The translations under genes and the position numbers were made by a program. Below are positions 16,499 to 23,973 of a stretch of DNA of 64,000 nucleotides, piece after piece. Location of the stretch: the NCBI GenBank assembly GCA_017545165.1, contig JAFWQQ010000019.1, positions 1 to 64,000 of the forward strand. The letters run 5' to 3'. The notes beneath the pieces are model-generated. The model was not told the DNA's origin, made no database searches, and was given only the letters and a program-made list of their open reading frames with translations. Each line of letters begins with the position of its first letter. The stretch's first letter is position 1. The stretch is from Oscillospiraceae bacterium (GTDB lineage Bacteria; Bacillota; Clostridia; Oscillospirales; Oscillospiraceae).

Positions 16499-17458
16499 AT
16501 GCGCAAAAACCTCGGAACGCGGATCATCCTGGCTCTGTTGATGCTGGTGATCCTTTCCTCTTATCTATATCTGCAGATCCAGGGCTACCGGGAGCTGCGC
16601 CTGCCCCAGGAGCAGGCGGGAAGCCTCGCCGCCTCCGCCCCGGGTCAGGCCGTGGTCCTCTCGCAGACGCAGAGCGCCTCCCCGAACGCCGCCGGCACGA
16701 CGCTGGACACAGCGGAGCTCCATGCTCCCGCCGTTCAGAGCAAAGACAGGGGAAGCACGGCCGCGCCGGAGCCCACCGTGGATCCCGAAACGCCCTACGG
16801 CAAGGCTCTGGCCAACGCCGCCGCCCAGGGACTGCCCACCCCGCCGGATATCGACATCACCAGCTGGGAGTATACCCTGGTCAACGGCGAGCACTCCATC
16901 GACCGCTATGAGCCGGAGCAGCTGGCCTACCTGCACCAGACCCTGGCCGAGACCGACATTCAGACCTCATACAACGGCAACCGCTGCCCGGTGGACCTCC
17001 GCATCGCCGAGCCGCTGATCGCCTTCGGGCAGGGCTGTAAGGCCGCGGGGTTGACGGTGTTCCTCTCCTCCGGCTACCGCAGCTACAGCGACCAGGCCGC
17101 CAACTTCCAGCGCATCTGCCAGAACAACGGCATCTCCGACGGCAAGGACTCCGCCGGGCATTACATCACCATGCCCGCCGGCTGCAGCGAGCATCAGCTG
17201 GCCCTGTGCTGCGATATCACCGACCGCTATTACCAGATCAAGAACGCCTCCATCGAACAGACCGCCACCTATCAGTGGCTCAACGAGCACTGCGCGGAGT
17301 ACGGCTTCGTCCAGCGCTTCCCCTCCGGCAAGGAGGATATCACCGGCGTCATGTACGAGCCCTGGCACTTCCGCTACGTGGGCGTGGAGGTCGCTGAATA
17401 CATGACAGAAAATCACCTGACCCTGGAGGAGTTCCTGGGTCTCTACGGTGTGGAATGA
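16499..17458 (+). CDS. D-alanyl-D-alanine carboxypeptidase, VanY/M15B family
   Basis: An N-terminal membrane anchor (ILALLMLVILSSYLYL) is followed by a Ser/Pro/Ala linker and an M15B domain: SSGYRSYSDQAANFQ, the zinc ligands His232 and Asp239 in SEHQLALCCDITD, and catalytic Glu287 with zinc ligand His290 in EPWHFRYVG. Such enzymes remove the terminal D-Ala from peptidoglycan stem peptides outside the membrane. RBS CCGGAGG precedes ATG 16499. The gene is followed 10 bp later by a diverged paralog. Confidence 0.9.
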   Translation: MRKNLGTRIILALLMLVILSSYLYLQIQGYRELRLPQEQAGSLAASAPGQAVVLSQTQSASPNAAGTTLDTAELHAPAVQSKDRGSTAAPEPTVDPETPYGKALANAAAQGLPTPPDIDITSWEYTLVNGEHSIDRYEPEQLAYLHQTLAETDIQTSYNGNRCPVDLRIAEPLIAFGQGCKAAGLTVFLSSGYRSYSDQAANFQRICQNNGISDGKDSAGHYITMPAGCSEHQLALCCDITDRYYQIKNASIEQTATYQWLNEHCAEYGFVQRFPSGKEDITGVMYEPWHFRYVGVEVAEYMTENHLTLEEFLGLYGVE

Positions 17459-17468
17459 GGGTGCCGCT

Positions 17469-18188
17469 ATGAAAAAACGCTTTTTGTCCGTCCTGCTGCT
17501 GTGCGTGATGCTGGCGGCGCTGTGCTGCTCCGTCTTCCCCGCCGCCACCGCCGCGGCGGAGGACCGGCCGGACGATCTGCCCGATATCGACATTCACAGC
17601 TGGGAATTCCGGCTCTGCAACGCCTACAACTCCGTGGCCTTCTACATCTGCGAGTACGGCGGCATCGAGGGCCAGGGCCTGGATCCCCGGGTGGTGCCCT
17701 ATGCGCAGGAGCTGCTCAGCGACGCCCGGGCTCAGGGCTATACCATCTACATGGCCCAGGGCTTCCGGAATCTGGAGTGGCTCGAGAACAACTACAAAAG
17801 CGTGCTGCGGGACTGCGAATATGACCCCGTCGCCGCCGCCCGTGCCTTCCAGGGCATCGGCGTCAACGAGCACCAGACGGGCCTGGCCATCGACTTCACG
17901 GATCAGATGAAGAACCGCACCAATTTCTACCGCTTCACGGATCCGGAGATCTTTGACAGTGAGCTCTATGCCTGGCTGGTGGAACACTGCGCCGATTATG
18001 GCTTCATCCTCCGCTACCCGGAGGAGAAGGCATACTACTACGGCGTCGCCTGCCCCCACGCCCACTTCCGCTTCGTGGGAAAGGAGGCCGCCCGCTACAT
18101 CACGGACCACGACCTGTGCCTGGAGGAGTTCATCATGCTCTACGACCCGGACCTGGTCTTCATCCCGGAGCACGGCCGATTCGCTTAG
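17469..18188 (+). CDS. VanY/M15B-family paralog, probably catalytically impaired
   Basis: A signal peptide (MKKRFLSVLLLCVMLAALCC) leads into a 200-residue M15B-like domain. It shares the DLPDIDIHSWEFRLCN/DIDITSWEYTLVN start with the preceding paralog and keeps zinc ligands His135 and Asp142 (NEHQTGLAIDF) and His199. However, the EPWHFRY motif of the paralog is replaced by CPHAHFRF, so the catalytic Glu is absent, and GYRSYSDQ has become GFRNLEWL. It may bind cell wall rather than cut it. ATG at 17469 was chosen for the signal peptide; the upstream ATG at 17448 overlaps the previous gene. Confidence 0.8.
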   Translation: MKKRFLSVLLLCVMLAALCCSVFPAATAAAEDRPDDLPDIDIHSWEFRLCNAYNSVAFYICEYGGIEGQGLDPRVVPYAQELLSDARAQGYTIYMAQGFRNLEWLENNYKSVLRDCEYDPVAAARAFQGIGVNEHQTGLAIDFTDQMKNRTNFYRFTDPEIFDSELYAWLVEHCADYGFILRYPEEKAYYYGVACPHAHFRFVGKEAARYITDHDLCLEEFIMLYDPDLVFIPEHGRFA

Positions 18189-18216
18189 TTCGTAGTTCGT
18201 AGTTCGTAGTTCGTAG
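18186..18216 (-). repeat. TACGAAC heptamer repeat, locus 2
   Basis: Four units of the reverse complement (GTTCGTA) directly follow the peptidase stop codon and precede the terminator, with the flank GTAGAAGA shared with the locus at 58851. Confidence 0.75.
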
Positions 18217-18223
18217 AAGAATG

Positions 18224-18269
18224 AAAACCGCCTCTCCGAGGAGCTGAACCTCGGAGAGGCGGTTTTACT
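18224..18269 (+). terminator. Strong terminator after the VanY pair
   Basis: AAAACCGCCTCTCCGAGG (18224-18241) and its complement (18249-18266) form a perfect 18-bp stem with a 7-nt loop; T-rich on both sides, so it works in both directions. Confidence 0.9.
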
Positions 18270-18270
18270 A

Positions 18271-18427
18271 TAGACAAACTCATGCGGCAAGGCCGGGACA
18301 CGCATGGGGGGATTGTGAAGGGGGGAGGGTATGCCCCCCCCTTCACGTTCAATCCTGCAAAAATGGAAACTTTTTCGGAAGTTTCCATTTTTGCTTTCAA
18401 GCTGTCGACACGCTGTCGACAGCTTGA
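18271..18427 (-). repeat. 157-bp structured repeat with three hairpins, copy 1
   Basis: Read on the minus strand the order is: CAAGCTGTCGACAGC palindrome, AAAAATGGAAACTTCCG hairpin, then a GTGAAGGGGGG/CCCCCCTTCAC hairpin, then CACAATCCCCCCATGCGTGT. The copy at 48231-48387 is almost identical over about 125 bp. A partial copy is at 9205-9248. It has no convincing reading frame. Confidence 0.75.
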
Positions 18428-18455
18428 GCGGGGATGCGCAAGCGCATCCCCGCTC
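18426..18455. terminator. Bidirectional hairpin next to the structured repeat
   Basis: GAGCGGGGATGCGC (18426-18439) and GCGCATCCCCGCTC (18442-18455) form a perfect 14-bp stem. It lies downstream of the minus-strand galactokinase-like gene and probably ends it. Confidence 0.65.
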
Positions 18456-18460
18456 TATTT

Positions 18461-18498
18461 CTACGAACTACGAACTAAAAACTACGAACTACGAACTT
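18461..18498 (+). repeat. TACGAAC heptamer repeat, locus 3
   Basis: Two pairs of TACGAAC units are separated by TAAAAAC, immediately before the end of the galactokinase-like gene. Confidence 0.7.
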
Positions 18499-18510
18499 TG
18501 ACCTGTATCT

Positions 18511-19590
18511 TCACGTCAGCCGGATCTCCCGGCAGGACTCGGCCCCGAAGACCTTCTCCATCTCGGCCTTGTAGGTCTCATAGTAATCGCTGGGCATCAG
18601 GGCCTGCACACAGCCTGCGAAGCCGCCGCCGTGGACCCTCCAGGCGCCCCGGCCCTCCAGGAGCTGCCGGCTCTTCTCCAGGCCCTGGGCCAGCTTGGTG
18701 TCCCCCGTGGCGCTGGTGATGATGTTGTTCAGCAGCTTCTCCGAGGAGCGGCCGGACTCGTTCATCAGGCGCATATAGGTCTCCCCGTCCCGGTTCTGCA
18801 GCGCGTCCCGCATGAGAGGGACCCGCTCGTTCTCATCAAAGAAATGCATGGCCCGGCGCACAGGGCGGTTGGCCGGATCCCAGCCCTTGGCCCGGAAGGC
18901 CTCCGGGTCCACATCGGCCAGGACGCCCTTGTCAAAGAGATTGGCAATATAGGTCATGTCCGCCGGGATGCGGGCATAGGAGCTGTCCAGCCCCGCGTGG
19001 CTGCCGCCGGTCTCGGTGAGGCAGAGGGTCAGCCCCATGGCGCCGAAATCCGCGTCCAGCCGCTGGATCTCCCGGGTCTTGAAGTCCACATACAGGGTGT
19101 GGCCCATGGCGCAGACCAACTGGCTCATCAGCCCGCAGGGCTTGCCGAAGAAGCGGTTTTCCGCCTCCTGCCCCGCCCGGGCGATGACCATGGGGTCCAC
19201 CTTGCCGTCGTTGTAAAGCTCGCTGAGGATGCGGCCGACCAGCACCGAGAAGGCCGCCGAGGAGGAGAGCCCCGCGCCTACGGGCAGGGTGCTGCGGATC
19301 TCGGCCTCAAAGCCGCCGATCTTCAGGCCCATGTCCTTGAAGCTGGCCGCCACGCCCCGCATCAGGGCCTCCGGCGTGCCGAACTCCCGGGGCCGCACGC
19401 TCAGCTGGTTCAGCAGCACCTCCCGGGGGCCGAAGCCCTGGGAGCGGATCAGCATCTTGCCGCTGTCCGCCGCCTCTGCCCGGGCGGTGAGGCCCAGCTG
19501 GATGGTGGCCGCCAGGATCCTGCCGTTCTGGTGGTCGGTATGGTTGCCGGCAAGCTCCGTCCTGCCGGACACGTGGATGGTCTTTTTCAC
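18511..19590 (-). CDS. Galactokinase-like GHMP protein lacking the catalytic Asp
   Basis: The sugar-binding signature SGRTELAGNHTDHQNG (residues 8-23), the GHMP ATP-binding loop LPVGAGLSSSAAFS (about 102-115) and GGGFAGCVQAL at the C-terminus place it in the galactokinase family, which phosphorylates galactose at C1. In real galactokinases the motif is CG(I/L)MDQ with Asp as catalytic base; here it is CGLMSQ (Ser156). The usual GEHTDY is also changed to GNHTDH. The GTG at 19590 has AGGGGG upstream; the longer ATG frame overlaps the promoter. No galT or galE is nearby. Family certain, kinase activity doubtful. Confidence 0.82.
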   Translation of the reverse strand: MKKTIHVSGRTELAGNHTDHQNGRILAATIQLGLTARAEAADSGKMLIRSQGFGPREVLLNQLSVRPREFGTPEALMRGVAASFKDMGLKIGGFEAEIRSTLPVGAGLSSSAAFSVLVGRILSELYNDGKVDPMVIARAGQEAENRFFGKPCGLMSQLVCAMGHTLYVDFKTREIQRLDADFGAMGLTLCLTETGGSHAGLDSSYARIPADMTYIANLFDKGVLADVDPEAFRAKGWDPANRPVRRAMHFFDENERVPLMRDALQNRDGETYMRLMNESGRSSEKLLNNIITSATGDTKLAQGLEKSRQLLEGRGAWRVHGGGFAGCVQALMPSDYYETYKAEMEKVFGAESCREIRLT

Positions 19591-19636
19591 ATGGTCCCCC
19601 TGTTCTCCGCTCCATCTGTCTCTTTCTATCCTAACC

Positions 19637-19665
19637 AGAATATACCAAGCCCTGTTCAAAGTCAA
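19637..19665 (-). promoter_or_regulatory. Promoter for the galactokinase-like gene
   Basis: On the minus strand TTGACT (19660-19665) and TATTCT (19637-19642) with 17 bp between. Confidence 0.65.
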
Positions 19666-19716
19666 TCAGAAATCCTTGGATTTTTATGGGGTTTTTTATT
19701 CAAATGTACAAAGTCC

Positions 19717-19745
19717 TTGCCATTTCCCGTCCCTGGCATTATAAT
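19717..19745 (+). promoter_or_regulatory. Promoter for the aminotransferase gene
   Basis: TTGCCA (19717-19722), 17-bp spacer, TATAAT (19740-19745), divergent from the galactokinase-like promoter 52 bp away. Confidence 0.75.
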
Positions 19746-19789
19746 AGAAAAAAACACTATGAAAATTCAGGAAAGGGAGAGTTTTTGAC

Positions 19790-20974
19790 ATGCTTCCAGA
19801 AAAGATTCTTGGCTTCGGCATCAGCAAGAGCTGCATCCGCGAGCTGTTCGCCTACGGCTGCAAGCGCAAGGCGGAGATCGGCGCGGACAAGGTCTTCGAT
19901 TTCAGCCTCGGCAATCCCAGCGTCCCCGCGCCGCCCTGCGTGGAGGAGGCCATCCGGGAGCTGCTGGCGCTGGACAGCACCTCGCTCCACGGCTATACCC
20001 CCGCGCCGGGCCTGCCCAGCCTGCGCAAAACCATCGCCGCCGACCTGCAGAAGCGCTTTGATCTGCCCGCAAGGGAGGATCTGATCTACGTCACCTGCGG
20101 TGCCGCCGCGGGCCTGGCCATCTGCATGCACGCCCTGCTGCTCCCCGGCGAGGAGGTCGTGGCCTTCGCCCCCTTCTTCCCCGAATACCGCATGTTCACC
20201 GAGGGCGTGGGCGGCAAGCTGGTGGTGGTGCCCCCCGCCGCCGGGCTGCAGCCGGATCTGGAGGCCCTGGCCGCCTCCCTTACGGAAAAGACCAAGGCGG
20301 TCATCGTGAACACCCCCAACAACCCCTCCGGCGTGGTGCTGTCCGAGGAGAGCCTGAAAAAGCTCTGCGGCATCCTCCACCAGGCGGAGCTGCGCTACGG
20401 CCATCCCATCTACCTGATCTCCGACGAGCCCTACCGGGAGCTGGTCTATGACGGACAGCCGGTCCCCTGCGTGCTGCACTTCTACGACAACGCCATTCTG
20501 GACTACTCCTACAGCAAGAGCCTGTCCCTGCCCGGCGAGCGTATCGGCTATCTGGCCGTCAGCGCCCGGATGCAGGATGCGGAAACCGTCTTCGCGGCCA
20601 TCTGCGGCGGCGGACGGGTCTGCGGCTTCGTCAACGCCCCCAGCCTGATGCAGCGGGTCATCGAGAAGTGCATCGACAAGACCTCGGACATCAACATGTA
20701 CAAGGCCAACCGGGACCTGCTCTACAACGGCCTGAAGGAGCTGGGCTATGACTGCGTGTACCCCGACGGGGCCTTCTATCTCTTCGTGAAGACCCCGGAG
20801 CCCGACGCCAAGGCCTTCGCCGAACGGGCCAAGAAGTACGAGCTGCTGCTGGTGCCCAGCGACGATTTCGGCGTGCCCGGCTACGTGCGCATCGCCTACT
20901 GCGTCTCCGCCGAGCAGATCACCCGCGCCATGCCCTCCTTCCGGAAGCTTGCGGAGGAATACGGACTGGGTTGA
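19790..20974 (+). CDS. Pyridoxal-phosphate aminotransferase, class I/II
   Basis: Fold type I aminotransferase of 394 aa. The substrate-binding SLGNPSVPAPP, NTPNNPSG (PLP-phosphate and substrate contact), ISDEPYREL (Asp pairs with the pyridine nitrogen) and the Schiff-base Lys243 in YSYSKSLSLPGERIGY are all intact. It resembles aspartate/aromatic aminotransferases of Clostridia; the substrate is not decided by sequence. RBS AAAGGGAG precedes ATG 19790. Single gene, ending at a 32-bp palindrome. Confidence 0.9.
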   Translation: MLPEKILGFGISKSCIRELFAYGCKRKAEIGADKVFDFSLGNPSVPAPPCVEEAIRELLALDSTSLHGYTPAPGLPSLRKTIAADLQKRFDLPAREDLIYVTCGAAAGLAICMHALLLPGEEVVAFAPFFPEYRMFTEGVGGKLVVVPPAAGLQPDLEALAASLTEKTKAVIVNTPNNPSGVVLSEESLKKLCGILHQAELRYGHPIYLISDEPYRELVYDGQPVPCVLHFYDNAILDYSYSKSLSLPGERIGYLAVSARMQDAETVFAAICGGGRVCGFVNAPSLMQRVIEKCIDKTSDINMYKANRDLLYNGLKELGYDCVYPDGAFYLFVKTPEPDAKAFAERAKKYELLLVPSDDFGVPGYVRIAYCVSAEQITRAMPSFRKLAEEYGLG

Positions 20975-20990
20975 GCCCGTTTTATGTTTT

Positions 20991-21022
20991 GAGGCCCTGC
21001 CGAGATATCTCGGCAGGGCCTC
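20991..21022. terminator. Perfect 32-bp palindrome, bidirectional terminator
   Basis: GAGGCCCTGCCGAGATATCT and its continuation are self-complementary over 20991-21022; the site lies between two convergent genes and is flanked by T-rich sequence. Confidence 0.8.
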
Positions 21023-21039
21023 GTTCTTATTGTACCTGT

Positions 21040-22887
21040 TTATTCCACCGGGACAAAGTCCGGCAAATCCTTCCACGGCTGCAAACGGTCATACCAGCTG
21101 CTGGCGTGTCCCTGCCATGGCATTAGATAGTTATACCAGCTTTGTTTTGTGCTCTCAGTCTTCCATTCAAAGTGGTAGGATCTTTCCTGACCGGCCTCCG
21201 AGCGAACATCAATCATGATTTGGAGGTCTGGAACCCACTCAATACTGTCCGCTCTTTTACTGTAATATAGTGCAGAAAACGCTGGCCATTCTCCCTCTGT
21301 CCGGATCACTTCTTTCAGTTCCCAGTCTGTCAGCTCAACGGGCCTGCTCTTTCCCTGTTCATAGACCCTTACCCTTATTTCAGTATTCTGGCAAACCAAC
21401 ATAACGGGTATTTCTACAAGATTTGCTCGATAGGAGATCTCTGCCGATGGTATCACTGAACATTCTTTGCTACTATTCATCCAAAACCGCGCATCCATCG
21501 CTTCAACCAAAAACAATGGAACTCCGTTGGGGTGTAAAAACGCATCAATCCTGGCCTTTTCAGAATCAGTCAATTTCAAAGCTTTAGCCAGAGAAAACAA
21601 CATTTCGCAATTCAAAAGCAACGGCTCACTGACTGGAGATAATTCCGTTTCTCTTGTCGTTTCAAGCATCTCGTTATATGCCTTGATCTCCTTTTTTTCG
21701 GCAGAAGTTGCGTCCTTGGGTATTGAAACAAGCTGAACCTCCATCAGGTATTCTTCATTCAACATTCGCTGCTCTTTCGCAAGGAGCGTAGTGTTGATGA
21801 CAGCAATATCCATAGCTCGACGCAAGTATTGCTCATCTGAAGTACGCGCAAAAAGGTCGATGTATGTTTGGGCAGCAAAATACCGAAGCGCCCAGTTCTC
21901 ATCATCGGTATTGTCCAGAATTACTTGGGATAATCTTTCAACAAAGGTATTATATTCTTCCCCGGTAAAGACGGAGTCGGCTGCCGCGATGATAAAAGGA
22001 AGGGTTTCTGCCAATTCATAATCTCGTTGAAAAACATGGATCCCCAAAGCTTCATACTCTTCTATTGCATTGATACAATTTACATAGTCTCCCGTTTCGT
22101 AATAGCTTTTCGCCAGCTCCAGCCAATAACCCCCAAAATGTTGATAGGTGTTCCTGTGCGATTCAAAGTATTGAATCCGAACTTCAGGGGAGGGGTCTTT
22201 TTTCCACGCGACAAATGCGTCAACCTCTTTTTCATTTAGAATCCATTCGTCCGGGATCCCATACTCTCTCGCCATGGTGCTCTGGTACTCAAACATAGAT
22301 TTCCTGCAGCTGTGAAGGGCTTCTGCAGCTTCATCATCAAGCTCCCAGCCCTCTTTTAATCCTTCTATTCCCCTTATGCTATCGTCAGAATAGAATTCGC
22401 TGCAGCTGTTCATGGTGATTCCAGCCAAATCTGCCAACTCTGATAGCACGCAAGTTGGAGACCCCAGGCTTAAAATGAGGTCCAGCAGATCCGCCCCATT
22501 GGTTGACTGCTTTATAGCACTATTCATCAAAAGTGCTTGTTCCTGTTCCGCACAGAATTGTAAACGGTTTCTCTTAACCGCAAGCATACGATACTGTTCC
22601 ATAACATCAAGCAGGTTGATGATTTGTGACATCGTATTGTCGTCTATTGCGCGAGATGAGATGTTGTTTAGCAGCAGCGAATAGTTGTCCTCCAGTAACA
22701 GCCGGTTTCCCGGCGATTTATTTACTTCCTGCGTCATTACGGCCAGATAATTGATCATCGCCACTGCATTTTGCCGTTCTTCGGTCAAGACCGTTTCTTC
22801 TGCCAACGCATCTGGCTTACTCAGCATTCCAAAAAAGAATGCCAGACAAAGCGAAATGCAAAGGATCTGTTTCCAAGCTTTTTTCAT
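21040..22887 (-). CDS. Secreted protein of unknown function, 615 aa, AT-richer than its neighbours
   Basis: A signal peptide (MKKAWKQILCISLCLAFFFG) is followed by a long, mostly helical and acidic protein in which segments such as YWLELAKSYYETGDYVNCINAIEEYEAL look like TPR-type helical pairs. The C-terminus is beta-rich and ends with Trp/Pro-rich sequence (WYDRLQPWKDLPDFVPVE). No enzymatic motif is seen. ATG 22887 (after GGGAGTG) is preferred to ATG 22905. The gene and its upstream region are visibly richer in A and T than the surrounding DNA and use more A/T-ending codons, a sign of later acquisition. Confidence 0.75.
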   Translation of the reverse strand: MKKAWKQILCISLCLAFFFGMLSKPDALAEETVLTEERQNAVAMINYLAVMTQEVNKSPGNRLLLEDNYSLLLNNISSRAIDDNTMSQIINLLDVMEQYRMLAVKRNRLQFCAEQEQALLMNSAIKQSTNGADLLDLILSLGSPTCVLSELADLAGITMNSCSEFYSDDSIRGIEGLKEGWELDDEAAEALHSCRKSMFEYQSTMAREYGIPDEWILNEKEVDAFVAWKKDPSPEVRIQYFESHRNTYQHFGGYWLELAKSYYETGDYVNCINAIEEYEALGIHVFQRDYELAETLPFIIAAADSVFTGEEYNTFVERLSQVILDNTDDENWALRYFAAQTYIDLFARTSDEQYLRRAMDIAVINTTLLAKEQRMLNEEYLMEVQLVSIPKDATSAEKKEIKAYNEMLETTRETELSPVSEPLLLNCEMLFSLAKALKLTDSEKARIDAFLHPNGVPLFLVEAMDARFWMNSSKECSVIPSAEISYRANLVEIPVMLVCQNTEIRVRVYEQGKSRPVELTDWELKEVIRTEGEWPAFSALYYSKRADSIEWVPDLQIMIDVRSEAGQERSYHFEWKTESTKQSWYNYLMPWQGHASSWYDRLQPWKDLPDFVPVE

Positions 22888-22997
22888 CCTGAACACTCCC
22901 AACATTTTATTTGGATGGATTAATCTGACGGTTTTGCACGGAACAGATGGAATGACACTATTTATGTACTACTTGGATCTATTTGGAATCATGGAAA

Positions 22998-23027
22998 ATT
23001 ATATCATGACAGCAATTATTCTTTCAA
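22998..23027 (-). promoter_or_regulatory. Promoter for the AT-rich secreted protein gene
   Basis: On the minus strand TTGAAA (23022-23027), 18-bp spacer, TATAAT (22998-23003). The rest of the gap 22888-23230 holds AT-rich DNA and then a palindrome-rich segment (23100-23200, CACTTCCCCCTGTGGGGGAAG type). Confidence 0.65.
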
Positions 23028-23109
23028 GTCTCTTATTTTTTCAATCCTCTGAATATCAATGTGTTTCTGTGTTGCCAAGGAATTGTAGCTTCGGCTGCGG
23101 CGGTAGATC

Positions 23110-23215
23110 AGGTTCCCCTATCGGCCTTCGGCCACTTCCCCCTGTGGGGGAAGCAAGACCGCATCTCGGCTCCCCCGGAAGGAGCTTGCGACCGAGCGAA
23201 GCGAGCGAGACTGAA
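23110..23215. repeat. Intergenic hairpin repeat (TCCCCC..GGGGGA type)
   Basis: CGGCCTTCGGCC and CTTCCCCCTGTGGGGGAAG form two hairpins, followed by CTCCCCCGGAAGGAG. Similar hairpins occur at 58903-58925, 61180-61200 and 62640-62725. No gene is seen. Confidence 0.5.
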
Positions 23216-23230
23216 AGGGCTATCATTTCT

Positions 23231-23842
23231 TCATTCCTTCGCCAAAAATTCCAGCCCGGCCTGGAGGCCGCGGACGAGGTCGGAGAGCGGCAGGGAGGGG
23301 AGGGGCTTTTCTTTTCCCAGGCGCTCCGCCTGCTCGGGCAGGCAGGGGACGTGGACAAAGCCGCCGCCCATGGCGGGATATTTCGTCTCTATCTCGTGCA
23401 GCAGCCGGTAGAGCAGCTGGTTGCAGACGAAGAGCCCCGCGCTGTTGGACACCGCCGCCGGCACGCCGGAGGCGGCGATGGCCTCCGCCAGGGCCCGGAC
23501 CGGGAGCCGGACGAAGTAGGCCGCGGGCGCCCCGGGGAGCACCGGCTCTTCCTTCGGCCGGAAGCCGGCGTTATCCGGGATGGAGGCGTCCATCAGATTC
23601 ACGCCGATCCGCTCCGGCGTGATGGCGGCCCTGCCCGCCGCCTGGCCGATGCAGAGCGTCAGATCCGGCCGCTCCGCCGCCAGCGCGGCGCAGAGCAGGT
23701 CCCCGGACAGGCCGAAAACCGTGGGCAGCAGCAGCTTTTTCACTTCCGTCCCCGCCGGCGCGCGCAGAAGCCGCACCGCCTCCCAGGCGGGATTCACCGG
23801 CTCTCCCCCGAAGGGGTCAAAGGCCGTGAGCAGGATCTTCAT
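23231..23842 (-). CDS. pcp: Pyroglutamyl-peptidase I
   Basis: C15 cysteine peptidase that removes N-terminal pyroglutamate from peptides in the cytoplasm. It starts MKILLTAFDPFGGEPVNPAW as in the family. Catalytic Glu77 (TPERIGVN), Cys140 (SAGLFVCNQLLY) and His164 (GFVHVPCLPEQ) are all present, and the 203-residue length is normal. ATG 23842 follows GGAGGAGG. Confidence 0.93.
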   Translation of the reverse strand: MKILLTAFDPFGGEPVNPAWEAVRLLRAPAGTEVKKLLLPTVFGLSGDLLCAALAAERPDLTLCIGQAAGRAAITPERIGVNLMDASIPDNAGFRPKEEPVLPGAPAAYFVRLPVRALAEAIAASGVPAAVSNSAGLFVCNQLLYRLLHEIETKYPAMGGGFVHVPCLPEQAERLGKEKPLPSLPLSDLVRGLQAGLEFLAKE

Positions 23843-23915
23843 CCGATCGCCTCCTCCGCGTTTTTCCTTTTTTCATTCTACCACGGCCGCCCCGAAAAGA
23901 AAAGCCCCGGCCCGC

Positions 23916-23944
23916 TTGCGCTTTTCCCCGCTTCCCGGTATAAT
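23916..23944 (+). promoter_or_regulatory. Promoter for the FUSC-HAD operon
   Basis: TTGCGC (23916-23921), 17-bp spacer, TATAAT (23939-23944), about 30 nt before the start. Confidence 0.65.
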
Positions 23945-23973
23945 GACAGGTACGACACATTCGGAGGTTCCCC

